Shown in pieces: positions 1 through 12,420 of a DNA stretch of 64,000 nt. The position numbers and the translations under genes are program-made. The notes below the pieces were generated by a model. The model had not been told where the DNA came from. It saw only the letters and a program-made list of their open reading frames with translations, and did no database searches. The first letter of the stretch is position 1, and each line of letters opens with the position of its first letter. Source of the DNA: Dipylidium caninum (Eukaryota > Platyhelminthes > Cestoda > Cyclophyllidea > Dipylidiidae); NCBI GenBank assembly GCA_017562135.1, contig QEYB01000466.1, forward strand, positions 868,001-932,000. The letters are read 5' to 3'.

Positions 1-29
1 GTGTGTGTGTGTGTGTGTGTGTGTGTGTG
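1..29. repeat. (GT)n microsatellite
   Basis: The window opens inside an uninterrupted GT dinucleotide run, so its true left edge lies outside. The short open frame across it is produced by the repeat and is not a gene. Confidence 0.95.
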
Positions 30-1730
30 GATCGGATCCCATAATCGTCTTCCTTGATGCCTCCTCCTTATCAAAATTGGCCCATGGTCTTCCTCGTGAC
101 TCCTTGACGGGTGCTCAAATTGCCAGAATGAAAGTCTTGGAAGCAGCATCGAGTGCTTTTTCCCTTAGTACCTCCATCGCCGAAGGCCTCTTTCACGTTG
201 CTCGGAGTTTTCCGCGTTCTGTTTACTTACAAACAAAATAAAAATGCAATAACAACAGTGAAAACTCTATAGAATGAGTAGGAAGGAACTTTTTAAACGC
301 AGACTAAACGAGGAGACCCCTTTCATAGTTTCCTGTCTGATAACTGCCTCTTTAACAAGGAATTATCATCATCACTGAGACTAACATCACCTTCATCATT
401 ATTTGATTATTTTTACTAAGACATTATTGTTGGTAGAGGAGGGAATAAATTTGGTGGGAATCGGTGAATGTGGGTAAAATACCTCCCACGAAGTTGCATC
501 GTTTATGGCCTCAGCTGACAATAAAGCGACTTGGAAGCTAAACAGGCTGGAGAGTTTTCTCGTGCCCTCTCTCTCTCGCCCCCTTTCATTCGCTTTTATG
601 TTTACCGAAACAATAAAACTCGCTGTGGTGTAGCGCGATGTCATATTGTTTAGTGTCATGTGAAAATTCACTACATCGTCATTGACATTTCGTCTCAAGC
701 AAGTCGAGCCGCGCCATCACTTTGAAGTCCTGTTGACCACAAATCTTTGGCACCCCGTGTGTACACCAGAGTGTGGGTGAATAAAATGGGAAGGAGGGAA
801 AAAATAATAATAATTATAATAAGTACAATTGGTTAATTTCTCATTCATTATCCCCTCAAGAGTCACCATGAACGCCTGACTGTTAACCGTAACCTTCGTC
901 TTCCACCCGCGTCCTGTGAAGGGAAGAATTACAAATTGTTGTAAAATTCACTGAGACCATCGTAAAATTTGTGTATTTTAAAATAGGCGGGATGAACTCA
1001 CCACGGGCTGAAAGGACCGAGTGAAGGTGGACAGTCGGACAGGCTGGAACAGGAATGGACAGACGCCCGACAGCCTCAACGTCTCACATGATATTTCAGC
1101 TCGTACAATCCGCTTAATCCAGTCTGTGGGTCACCTTTGAAGTTAGCCGATTGCCTCCACCGTGCCACTATTTATATGCGAATTCTGCTGATCTGGCCAA
1201 ATATTCCACGGGGGAAAGGGGAGGGGGAGGAGGACGGCGGAGAGGAGGGTCCAACCGTCCCCCGCCTCCGCTCCCGTCCCTCCCCCGGCGCCTTCGACCA
1301 CCACCTCGGGTGAAAAGGCCTCCTCACTCGTGTTACGACAATTTTAATTTCTTACTGCCACTCCTCATAATTAGCGATTGGCATGGATTAGGGTAAAGAC
1401 AACTTTTTAGGCAAAATCTCCCCAGGGTGGAGGCGAACGGTTGTGGCTTTTGACATCAACTTGCCACTCAAATTGGCTTATGGCAATAAATCTCGGCGTC
1501 CAGGCCCAAGAGACGCGGCTCGGCGCGGCGGAGGGGTCTGCGGGGAGAGACAGGAAGAATTTTATGCACTCTTATACACTCACGGAGGTAAAAGACTCCT
1601 CCGGCCATCCTCCGTTCGTTTCCAACGTGCCCACTTTCAGCCTTTGAGGTCACCAAATGCTGATTAACTTGTAATGGCGTGACGCTTTTAAGACTTTGTA
1701 GGCGTTGAATGGCACAAGGAAGCGTTTGGG
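30..1730. other. Spacer, no gene seen
   Basis: No exon with a recognisable protein and matching splice sites was found on either strand. Bases about 26-360 align loosely with 6041-6420 and may be a diverged dispersed repeat. Around 1210-1300 there is a G-rich then C-rich stretch that keeps several frames open without a plausible protein. Confidence 0.6.
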
Positions 1731-1780
1731 TCTGTGTCTGTCTGTCTGTCTGTCTGTCTGTGTGTGTGTGTGTGTGTGTG
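1731..1780. repeat. (TCTG)n(TG)n compound microsatellite
   Basis: Tetranucleotide TCTG units run directly into TG units. A second GT/GGGT-rich stretch follows at about 1861-1890. Both account for the histidine/threonine-rich open frames on the minus strand, which are artefacts. Confidence 0.95.
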
Positions 1781-2067
1781 GGAGTGTACAGAATTGAGTA
1801 AACTCAACACATTCAACTCGGTGTAATCTGAAACCCGGTGTAGCGTCACAGAAAAACTCGTGTTTGTGTGTGGGTGGGTGGGTGCGTGTGAATGGTGCCG
1901 GTGTCGGTGAGGCTTTACAGTGGAGTGTTGAATCATCAGACACGTTCCGCATGGAGTGGGTGGTCCCACTTTCAAGGACCTATTAAGTTGAGGGTGGACG
2001 ATGACAGACTTCGGGCGGAAACCTCTCCGTCAAGTGGCTAATGTGAGGACGTTTAGGCAAACCTTCT

Positions 2068-2440
2068 TCTTCCCCCGCCTCCGCCTCCACCTCCACATCC
2101 ACATCCACATCCTCCGCCTCTGCCTCCTTCTTTGTCGTCACCTCCACCTCTTCCTTCTCTTCCCCCTCCTCCTCTGCTGCCGCCTCCGCCTCCACTTCCA
2201 CCTCTTCATTCTCCTCCACCTCACCCTCTTCCTCCAACTCCACCGCCACCTTCGCCTCCCCCTCGTCACCACCGTTGCCTCTGTCTCCGTCTCCATCTTT
2301 GTCTTTGTCTCCATCTCCCACTCCGCCACTTCCTCCGCCTCCGCCTCGACCACTTCCTTCTCCTCCACCTTCACCTCCGCCTGAACCTCCACTTCCACCT
2401 TTTCCTCCTCTCCGCCCCCGCCTCTACTTCCGCCTTCTTC
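2068..2440. repeat. Long imperfect CCT/CCA pyrimidine-rich tract
   Basis: About 370 bp of imperfect hexamer-like units such as CCTCCA, CCTCCG and TCCACA, almost without purine runs on the plus strand. All frames stay open because the unit has no stop codons, giving serine/proline/leucine-rich reading on plus and Glu/Val/Asp-rich reading on minus. No flanking splice sites or conserved motifs support translation. The strand asymmetry makes it a candidate for triplex or other non-B DNA. Confidence 0.85.
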
Positions 2441-2780
2441 TCCCGTGTGGACTCCAAACATTTCCCCTTCTACACTGTGCTAAGTCAACGAGGGAACCGC
2501 ACGCAACCGTGTACTCCAGTGATAAGCGAGAAGATTGTCCTAAGCGGAGGGGAGCGACAGAGAAGTGCCACTCACCCCATTCCATCTAGGAGAAGATCCG
2601 CGTGGTTATAACACGGACGAGGGGCCAACCGCCACGAAGCTTAATAAATCACCGAGGAGAAGCTTGAGAAGCCCACCCCAACGATGGGTGACGCAAGTCA
2701 GATAAAAAAAAAATGAAGGAGCACACACGTGGGGAGTTGGGTGGCGCCATACACTGGGTCCGTTTTGGGACCAATTTGGG

Positions 2781-2868
2781 GTGTGTGTGTGTGTGTGTGT
2801 GTGTGAAACACCTGTTGGAAGAGAGAGAGAGAGAAAGAGTCGAGACAGAGAGAGAGAAGAGAGAATCA
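2781..2868. repeat. (GT)n followed by (GA)n microsatellites
   Basis: A 25-bp pure GT run at 2781-2805 is followed by an imperfect GA-rich stretch at about 2820-2868. Confidence 0.9.
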
Positions 2869-4930
2869 TCAACGCCATTTACCTGCTAATGGAGACACTC
2901 ATCAAATTGCACGACTAGATGCGCCATATTGTCCTTTTTTTGTTGATGTTGTTTTGTCGTCTTCCCCTCTCCTCATCCCCATCCACCGGCTTCGGGGGGA
3001 TTTCAAAGGCTTCTTAAAAAGTCGCTTCTCTCTTCACTTGACTGAGGTGGCCAGACTAGGAGGCGAATGAAGTGGGACCGCGCAATTAAACTGTAAAATA
3101 AAAGAAATAAGATGAAAAAGACTAAAATCCTCCTTGCTTTTTCCTCTGCCTGTCAAAGTAGACTTACGAAATGCCCCACACCCATTATACTTTAATTTGA
3201 ATCGTGAAACCCTGCGTCACATATATGTGACACACACTTTAGACGATATCTCAGTGGATATTTGTTTGAATAAACAGTGTTTTGTGCATATCTTCATCCA
3301 CTGTAAAACGAACTTTGTCCATAACTCGGCTAAAACTGGATACAATACGGGGTGTGTGTGTGTGTGTATGTGTAAGTGATTCTCACAATGAAATCTTATG
3401 GGAGAGTCATAAAAGCCCACCATTCACAAGTACCTTATCACTTGACAGCCTGTTTTTCCATCGCTCTCTCCACCCTCCAACCCGTCCCTCCTCGACAATA
3501 AATCACATCCCATGTCCTTTTCACTCACTTCCAAATGAACCCCACTACACTGTGTGTAAATAGCCAATGAAAAATGGTATTTTTGAAAGGGAAATGTGTG
3601 TTTCTTCACTCACTTGCCCTTCTGGGGCACAAAATCACGGTTATAACAACATCACAGCATCTTTTTTTCTCCATTTCTGTCTTCCCCAGAAGGAAAACGA
3701 AAAAGAAAATACCAGAGTCTTATGCACAATCACGTCTACTGGGACTTCTCATCCGCTGTCTCTGCTAAACACAATGAGAGACAAAAGGGAGGGACGGGCG
3801 GACGGACGGAGGGACGGAGGGACGGACGGATGGAGTGGAGGGCTGTTTTTCGTGCAGGCAGTACATCTGATTGGATAAAATTCTCGTCCAAGTCTGTTAC
3901 CTGACCTCAATAGAATTTTATGACTGATAACGCCTCCCTGTGTACACACGCATGTTTGTATGAGGGTGTTTGTGTGTGTGTGTGTGACTATGGCACAGGT
4001 AGAGGAGGAGAGGGGGAGAGAGAGGAAGGGAGGGGGGGCGGAAGAAGGAGGGTGGGGAGTGAAGTTGGAGGCAGAAGAAGGCGATGGAGTGGATAAGCGG
4101 ACCTTTAGAGGGACAAGGATGAGGGTGGAGGGAAGCTTCATTCTGATTGGTCGGGTGCCTGACAGTCAATAGGCATTCGACTGTGGCCATCTCAACTGAC
4201 ACCCTATGAGGTGCCTCACACACACAAACACACACACACACCCGAAAGTTTTTTTCGGACATCACAACGTAGATTTGCCGCTATACCGAATGTCTCTGTG
4301 TCATTGGATTAACCATCGTCTCGTCTGTCTCCTCCTCCTCTTTCTCCTCTTGGACTTTAGCCACACCATCACTTGGCTGTAAGTCTTTCTCCTCCTCTGC
4401 CTCCTCCTCCGCCTCCTCCTCTCCCCCTTCTCGACTCCTCCTCCTCCTCCTCTCTGCTCGCACATACCCCATCCACCGCTCTGTCACCAAATAATTGTGA
4501 GTTAGGTAAAAGAAACTGAGAAATTGTGTGTTTTCCTTTCAGTACTTTCCTGATATTGTCATACGATTGGCTCGTTTTTTATCTTTTTTACACAACATTT
4601 CTAATTATTTACATACCTGTTTATCCATTTGTTGAAAAGTCTACTGTATGCGATTACAAGGCCACGAAACCGTGGTTTTGTTCTTCCTCTGCCTCCTCGA
4701 TATCAACGTGATTTGAAGTGTCACCACCTCCGAGGTATTAGGAGGTTGGGGGAGAGGGAGGGGAAGGGGGGGGGGAATTTTTCGCTTGGTTTTCCTCCAA
4801 ATCCATCTTTTACATGAAATTGGCTGTTTTCACCCTCGTGAGCCGCTAACTGAATTCATCAAGTCGTAGATAGAGGCAGTTGTCTCGCCTTTTGCACTCC
4901 CATGCGTTTCCCTTCCGACTTTTTGTTGCT
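2869..4930. repeat. Microsatellite-dense spacer
   Basis: No gene was recognised. Simple repeats seen: GT at 3352-3372; GGAC/GGAG units at 3787-3832; GT at 3969-3986; CA at 4216-4242; CTC/CCTCCG units at about 4328-4455; TTG at 4924-4950. The open frames here are composed mostly of these repeats. Confidence 0.7.
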
Positions 4931-4950
4931 GTTGTTGTTGTTGTTGTTTT

Positions 4951-6954
4951 TACTTTCAAATTCTATTCCTCGAACTGCCCTCGAGTCACCGCCTGTGCCA
5001 CCGACGTCGACTATTTCCGTTGGCGGGCGGTGGGAGCCTCTACAGGTGGTCGTTGTGGTCGTTAAATACTAATAAAATTCCACTTTACTTCATTTTTTTT
5101 GCCTTTGTTGCCCAATGTCTCGTCGATGGTGGGGGTGACTGGGAATTTTGCCGACTAACTCAGTGGACGGGAAATCGGACTGGAATGGTCAAATGACGAG
5201 TGACACGAGGACACACAAAAAAAAGAACAACAAAAAAGGCTAATGCTTTGACACATAGACCCACCGCCATCGTCTGCCTGAGAATGCCACCTTAAACGTG
5301 TGAAATTGTCGAGAACTTTCCTTGTCAACGTGAGAATTTGCCTCGCATTTGTTTGTTCACCTCTTCATTTCAACGGATGGCGGAAGGCCTCTCTCCTTCC
5401 CTCTCTTCCTCTCTCTCCCTCCGTCCAACCACCGAGGTAATCTGGGCAGACAGGAGAGGCAGGCAATTAGGTGGAAGTGTCCCAAAATTACACTCCACCT
5501 GGCGTCTAGTGGGTTTACACTCGCCATCCTATGACATTTTCACCAGCACAAGTGTTAACCGTCGATGTGGCGGAAGATATCATAAAACGCTCTCGATTGT
5601 CCTCTTCCTCCACGTCTATTCATCCCATGCTCATTTCAGTATTATTAGGCCAAAAACTATGAAATGGGTGTGGTGTATAATAGTAAAGAGTGAGATTTTT
5701 TGCTTAATTTATTTTATTTATTTAAAGTATCTACGACATCCTGCCAAACAAGGGTCGAGAAAGTTATAGATGTTCTTTTTGATTAAAAAAATCCCTATTT
5801 TAGAGACAATATTGCATCAAATATCTTGTACAACAACATTGTGGTTAGTATTTTATTTTTTCCGCTCAAAAAGTATGCCTTACTAAGGAAAAGGTGAAAA
5901 TCGTACGGTATTTTCGGAAGGATGTACTAAAATTTCATATTGAAGCTTTACGTGGTCGCCGTACCAAAATGAGTCTCTTTCTTTGCTTTATTATTTATTA
6001 TCCGCCGGTGTTTTAACGCAGCCACGTTTTTAGTTGTGTGTGTGGATCGAATTCCACCGTCGTCGTCCTCAATTCTCCCTCCTTATCCAAATAAGGCGGT
6101 AGTTTTCCTCAAGGACCGAAACTTTTCCAAAACAAAATCGAGCACTTCTTCCCCTATTAGTGGGCCGAACTGCACCCTAATTCAATTTTCAATCGGTACG
6201 AAAAAAGTAGATTCAACTGGGGCTTTGTGTCTATATAGTTTCGATAAAAGAATAAATTAACAATGAAAAAAATGCGGAAAATCTCACAAAGTGAATAATA
6301 CGAAAACTTTGAAATCTATAAATAAAATATCGGACACCCGTCGCAAAATATCTCCCGCAACCTCAAAAAAAGAGATTCGTTTCATAGTTTCCAACGTAAT
6401 ACTCCAAAAACTGCTACCTACTTGCGCTTTTTTTGTCTTCCTAATAAAATAACCTTATGACGAGACGAAGGCGAGTTCAACTTCAGTCTAACGAAATAGT
6501 TTGCAGTGTCGGACCAGAGTTGCGGTGTAGAGGAAGGGGAGAGAGAAATCGGCGGTTAGCCATTGAGATGACCCTAGACTATGTAATAAAAATACTATCA
6601 ACACACCCAGAGATTACCTCTCCACGAAGCTGATTACGGTGTCAAGTCAAAGGATGCCTTTACCTCATCGCTGTTTGTTGGGGGGAGGAAGAGGCGAATG
6701 TTAATACTACATTCCAAGGGCGATAAAATCCTCCAACCGCCTTGGTCTAACCTTATTAATGCCATAGAGGAGAAATTAATTTCATTAAAATAGGATTTAA
6801 CTAAACCTATGTCAAGTATGAACAGTATTGTTTGTTTACTATCTCAATAATGTGACTCGCCGTGCAAAACACCTCCACCGCGTTGCCCGATCTACACCAG
6901 CAGCTTTCCGCGATTCGCATTGTTGAGATTCAATTGTTTGTCTCCATCCTACAG
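4951..6954. other. Spacer upstream of the Wnt gene
   Basis: No coding exon was recognised, although the 5' exon of the downstream Wnt, carrying the signal peptide, should lie in or upstream of this stretch. A 143-codon open frame at 5338-5769 has no family resemblance and no splice support. Bases 6041-6420 resemble 26-360 of the window. Confidence 0.5.
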
Positions 6955-9067
6955 AGGTCTTCACAGATATCCACGAACAAAAGCCCTGGAAAAGGAGCGT
7001 TTCACACCCAATGAGTGCGTTTATGCCAAGTATCGCTATGGTTTGGGACGCAAACAATTAGAATTTTGTCATCATCCCGAGGGCAGCTTTGCAATGCACG
7101 CAGTACTCAAATCCGCACAAGCCGTGTCCTACTACTGTCCGTTTATATTTAAAGATAGACGTTGGAATTGTTCGTCTGTGGAGTACCTTCCCCGAACTAC
7201 GCCTGACATATCGAGAAGTAAGTACACCTCGGGGGGTGGTAAATTATTTTCAATCTACAATGGCCAGAAAATAAAGAGATAATAGATAATTTAACTCTCC
7301 CTTCTCTTTTTCTCTCCACGATTTGCTCAAAAGTAGGTGTTTGAATTCGAAGTAAAAGACTTTTGTCCAGAATCCCTTCGGATGACTATAAACTACTTAC
7401 TATTAGTAAGTAAATGAGACTAGCAATTAAGGTATGCAGAATACACTGCTGACAGTTTCCTGGTTTCACATACTCCCTAATCGACAGATAGTTCAAAATG
7501 TTTTTAGATGATTCAGGCCTAAATTGACGAGCAATACAAGTACAGAAGAGATTTATAGACTCATTAGGGTGAGAAAGTTTAAGAGGTCTAGATTTGAATT
7601 TTAAGAACTGTTTGTTCTTGTATTAGCAACTCGAGAGAAAGCTGCAATGCATGCCCTGGCCAGTGCTGCTCTCATGTTTGAAATAGCTCGTCGATGTGCC
7701 GAAAATAAGATAATGGACTGTGAGTGTGGTCGAGTAGAAAAGTGGGATGTGCCGCCACGACCACAAGAAATAGACGATCCTGGTCCGACTGATACCAAAC
7801 AGCCACAAGACGTACCGATACAATATCACTGGGGTGGTTGTTCGGACAATATTGAGGCGGCAAAAACATATACACAAGCATTTCTCGGATTTCCTCTGGA
7901 GAGTAGGCCACAGAGGCGACGAAGTAGATATGTGATGGATTCCTACGGTCGGTATCGTCGTGTGCCTAGGCAGACGATAACATACCCGAACAAAAGAAGT
8001 TCGAGAAAGAGAACGCGACGCATAGTCAATCTACACAATTATAAGGCTGGAATGAAGGTGAGTTAACATGTTTAGCAGCTTTCAATTGCTCACTAGTGAA
8101 GATAACACAACTTATCTCCAATTGTCTATCTACATTCTACTTTTATCACAAATAAGTAGCCAAACTCAAATGAATTAAAAATGCATTAACCGACAAATGG
8201 AGTATTTTATTGAAAATGGCATAATGATAAGTTAGTAGTGCGGTACACCACTATTCTATCCAAAGGCGGGATGTTTGCTCATTGGGTTGTTGGACCTTTT
8301 CTCCAGATAATCGAAGATTCCCAAAAAATAAGATGTAAATGCCAGGGTGTTAGTGGCAGCTGTGCTCACAAAATCTGCTTCCGTCAGTTGCTGAGAGTGG
8401 ATTCAGCGCAGTTGCAGGAGACCATTCTTCAGCGTTACATGGTGAGTTGAACCCTGCTCAGTTACAATTTTTAAAAGGCCTAAAGATGAGAGGGAGAACA
8501 ATTCCTGCACGATAAATTTTAGAAAAAGTCCTTCCTGATAGAACATATAACAGCATTTTATTAGTATAAATGAAAATTAGTCCAAATAAATAGGAGTTCA
8601 ACTTTTTTAAGATGGCACGATACGTCTCAGTGGAGCGTGGGAACCTTCTAATTGCCAAGGAATATGAATATGGGTCTTACACTCCGCGTGTAATTCACTA
8701 CAGCGAATTAGCCTTCGCGGAACATTCACCGGACTTCTGCGAACCCGATCCAAGGCTCGGATCAATTGGAACAAAAGGGCGGTGAGTCCACTGACAGTGA
8801 ATACGTTACCGACATATATTTGACACTTAGCATGGGTTAAATATCGCCAAATGGCTAAAAATTCATTTTCGATTGCGTTGTAGATACTGTTCAACGAACG
8901 ATACTGAGAGAATGCATTCAAATCACTGTCAGAACATGTGCTGTGGTAGAGGACATATAACCTACGAGGAGACACACTTTAGCAATTGCAACTGTCGTAT
9001 AACCAAGGACTTCAGAGTTATTTGCGACAAGTGCCCACGGGTTGTCGCACGCAATATTTGTAAATGA
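6955..9067 (+). CDS. Wnt family secreted signal, Wnt11-like, 5' exon missing
   Basis: Secreted cysteine-rich ligand for Frizzled receptors. Five exons fit GT-AG sites and phase: 6955-7217, 7627-8057, 8307-8441, 8612-8781 and 8884-9067 (stop TGA at 9065-9067). The first entered exon begins in phase 2, so at least one upstream exon with the signal peptide is missing. Seen motifs: RWNCSSVE, typical of Wnt11 among Wnts; WGGCSDN; CQGVSGSC, whose serine is the family's lipid-acylation site; MCCGRG; and a terminal CK. A basic insert (RRRSR, KRSSRKR) lies in exon 2. Odd: near the C terminus, where Wnt proteins usually read W-C-C, this one reads K-D-F in CNCRITKDFRVIC, with unchanged length. Family assignment is firm; the Wnt11 subfamily call is likely but needs a tree. 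Confidence 0.9.
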
Positions 9068-9184
9068 GGAATGGCATTTTCCCCCATGTATATATTCACT
9101 TACAATCTATGACATATGCATAGAACTTCCAATAGATTGGCATGTTTTCATTTTAGCATGATTTAATATGTTTATTTAAGTCAG

Positions 9185-9190
9185 AATAAA
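9185..9190 (+). promoter_or_regulatory. Poly(A) signal AATAAA after the Wnt gene
   Basis: A canonical hexamer lies about 118 bp beyond the Wnt stop codon, at the expected distance for 3' end formation. Confidence 0.5.
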
Positions 9191-11563
9191 TTCATTACAT
9201 AAGCCATCAAACAAGTGACTTTTCTCTGAAAATACTGTGTTAGTAGCGCAAATGAAATTAAAAATGCATTTACGACCCACCTACCCAAAACCATAGATAA
9301 AGAAGCATCAGAAGTTGATCAAGAAGAGTAGGCTTCACAGATCAAAAATGCCATAACAAACAAGGTGTAATGATTGGTAAGAATAAGATTACTGTTTATC
9401 AGCCCATTGCTTCGGTGTCAGGGTTGTGAGGGAAAGGGCATGGATCTTTTTCATTTCCTCAGTCAAGAGGGCGTTAACCATTCTTAAAGAAAAGAGTTAA
9501 ATTTTGAACTTTTTACCGGTGGCGTTGAATAAGTGGCTTATCTTCAAACTGATCGGAAACTATCACCACATTTAACTTGGTCCCGCACCCATCTGAGAAA
9601 TCTGTTATCTCCTTCAAATGTTTATTAAGGGAAACTTCAGTCGTACCAAATGCACAGGGTTTAAGACAGAAACACGTTCACGCACAACAGCCTCCGCCGA
9701 AGACATTGAGAGCGATCCTTCGCGGCTTCGAACGTGTTCGTCGGACTAATCGCTAGCTAACCAATAAACTTTCAAGGACAGTTATAATTACAAATTTATA
9801 CTCGAATGTTAATGACTTATTTAAATCTGACAAACCTGTGTTATACGCATTTTCCTCACCATAATAATTTATCCCTCATTGACAGGAATTTTTTTGTTAG
9901 ATGGGTGAAGATAGCTCACTAAGGTACAAAGAGGTTTTTGGTTGCTTCTACAGTTTACAGTTTAGAGTCATTTTCGACTATCAGCAGGGTCATAAAGTAG
10001 AAGCGTTCTTTGTTGGCGCTGAATAAGCGTATAAAAGGAGATCGATGTTGTAGTCATTTATTGAATTTCTCTTACGTAAAACGCAGTTCCGATCGCGAAG
10101 GAACGGAACAACACTCATTAATGGTATTAATCGACTACGTAGCTTATCAAGTCTTTTCCTCAGTAGCCTTAAAGTAAAATGTAAAAGCATGCTCCTCCGA
10201 CACGTCACTATTAATTACAGGCTTAGGGTGGCGCCTTGGGTTTTGGAGGGTTTTTACGGTTAATATAATGCCTTCTTGGTCTACCAAATCCATCTATACG
10301 ATGTTTTAAATACCACGCGTTGAGTTCAGTTTACTATAAAACATTTATATGGGGATATCACTAATAATCCCGAGAGTCTCAGGATCGTTGAAAACGTTAC
10401 TTATCTAAATGGCGATGCTTTTGCTTTTCGTAACCTTCACCGTTTAGACGAACATATCCTCGTTTTTCACATGAAAGCGAGATACAACAGTGTCTGTAAA
10501 AATATACACCCTAAAACCCATTCTTTTGCATGAATATTCGTTTGGATGCCCACTTTCAGGAGGCGTACTACTTAAGTAAATGATATTTGAGTGCGTAATC
10601 TACAGTAAACACACGAAAGTCGCAATGCTCTCTATTAGACACTTCCATAAACTATTACATCAGTGTTGGAGTTGTGTTTGGTGCCTTTCATTTTCGTTTA
10701 ACCAAACACCATTATCGCAAACCACAACTTTCTGCTTTATGAGATCCACACTGAAGTGGGCACATTCTCACATTTTAATACTTTCGATTAGCGTATCCGA
10801 TATTTTGAGAAAGTCTACCCCTTTTCAAGTAGTAATGTTGGAAATCACTACTTCGCCGTGTAGGGTTTTGCCTTTTTCCCTATTGGTTTTGTACAGATGG
10901 GGTGGTGCAGATGCCGCCTCAGAGGGCAAATTAGGAAGGTCAGGATATTGGATGCTCCATGAAGGATGCTACTTGATCCTCTCCGCGAGGCTCTTTGTGT
11001 TGCATTTATTGAAATCCACCGACATATAATCCATTTTGGGAGTGCTAAGAAGGATTTAGTAGTGTGTTTGAAACGAAAAAGTAGATTTTTGTATATATTG
11101 GCAAAATACTTTCAACTGTTGACTTCCAGCGTTATGATTTTCAAGACAAAGAGAAGAACACATGGAGATGGAGAAGAGAGACAGGCTTAAATCCCTTTTC
11201 CTCGGCTATGTGGAGTAGTGAAGTAAGTCTATAGAAAATTCCAGGAAACTTAGTTATTTTGGCGCCCTGATGGCCGAGTCTTGCTTTGGCGTCTTCAGAG
11301 GTGCAGTTAACTACCATTAAGAAGAGTGGACGAGGAACGCAGGATGTCTAAACACATTCCTCCGGTCCTTACACTGGAACAGGTTACAGAAAAACGATAA
11401 CTTGAACTTTTGTTCTATGGAGTCTTCAGTGTATGTCAGCAAATACGGAGAAGGTCGACCGGAAGGTTCTATCTGTTTCTAGAATATACAAAGTGAAATA
11501 TCTTCTGAGCATCAACAAATTTTATTAAGTAGTATAACAACCATTATTACTAATGACTTCTTA
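9191..11563. other. Spacer between Wnt and the mariner relic
   Basis: AT-rich sequence with scattered open frames, the longest 149 codons at 10580-11029, which has no recognisable domain. Nothing here could be assigned to a gene. Confidence 0.5.
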
Positions 11564-12420
11564 TCAGACCATTTTAATGCAAAATTTAACCAATGCTTGT
11601 TTGATATCTTCTTCATATTGGACTTTTATTCTCCGAAATGAATTTTCTAAAGACATGAAGAAGTGATGGTCGTAGGGTGCTGAGTCCGGGGAATATAGTG
11701 GGCGTGACGGAATTTCTCAGCCTAATTGTGTAAATTTTATAATGACTTCCTATAGGAGCATGTGGCCTGACATTACCACGATGGAGTGTAATCTCCCTTC
11801 AGTCAAACATCGCCGGCCTCTTTTCTCGGATTGATGTTTTTATATTATCCACTTGGTGACAGCACTTCTCCGAAATGAGCGTTTCGTCCGGTTTCAAAAG
11901 CTCGACTATCCCATCATATACATAACATTCTTTTATTCAAAGGGCTACGTTCTCCGGATTCACAATAAGTCTCTTTCCTTACAATTGTCTTTATAGGATG
12001 TCCAATTTTCATCATCCACTGTCATGCGGCCCAAAAAGAGGTAGTTTGTGTTGCGAACAAACAAAGAGGTGCGTAATGACGATTCAATCGTCCAAATTCT
12101 TCCGAGTTCTTTTTCATGGCACACATCTTGAAAATTTGCACATTACTCTTATCTTACGCATATGGTGCGAAATGGTTTGCTAAGGTAAATTGAGCGGTTC
12201 TGCAATCCCCAGTGTGCTCAGAAAAGGATCTTTTTCCAATATGGTCTTAACAACATCGTTGTCGATCTAAGATGGTAGCTCAGATCTAACTCATTAGAAA
12301 CATCATAATCGCCTATTTAAAACTTTGGGAGCAATCTTTCACATGTTCTTTCAGAAACTGTACTGTCACAAAACACTTTCAATAAATTTCTACATGCGTC
12401 TGTAAGACTTATTCATCGTT
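11564..12420 (-). mobile_element. Decayed mariner-family transposase
   Basis: Reading the minus strand from about 12420 down to a TGA at 11564-11566 gives a collinear, heavily mutated mariner transposase. In order: a degenerate helix-turn-helix portion with QTISHHMRKI; VP*KRTRKNLDD matching the family's VPHEL..KNLNDR block; ELLKPDETLISEK; REKRPAMFD; HRGNVRPH in place of the usual HDNARPH; and PLYSPDSAPYDHHFF in place of PPYSPDLAP.D. Several stops and at least two frame changes break it, and the second catalytic aspartate of HDNARPH is replaced, so it is inactive. It covers most of a typical transposase of about 345 residues. Terminal inverted repeats were not located. Confidence 0.85.

Noticed and set aside
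1983..2611. Open frames on both strands across the CCT-rich tract
   Set aside because: They exist because the repeat unit has no stop codons. Composition is Glu/Val or Pro/Ser/Leu only, with no splice sites or motifs.
5338..5769. 143-codon plus-strand frame
   Set aside because: No domain, no signal peptide, no splice support, and a shifted overlapping frame of similar quality.
10580..11029. 149-codon plus-strand frame
   Set aside because: Mixed hydrophobic/cysteine composition without a family, in AT-rich spacer near a dead transposon; probably chance.
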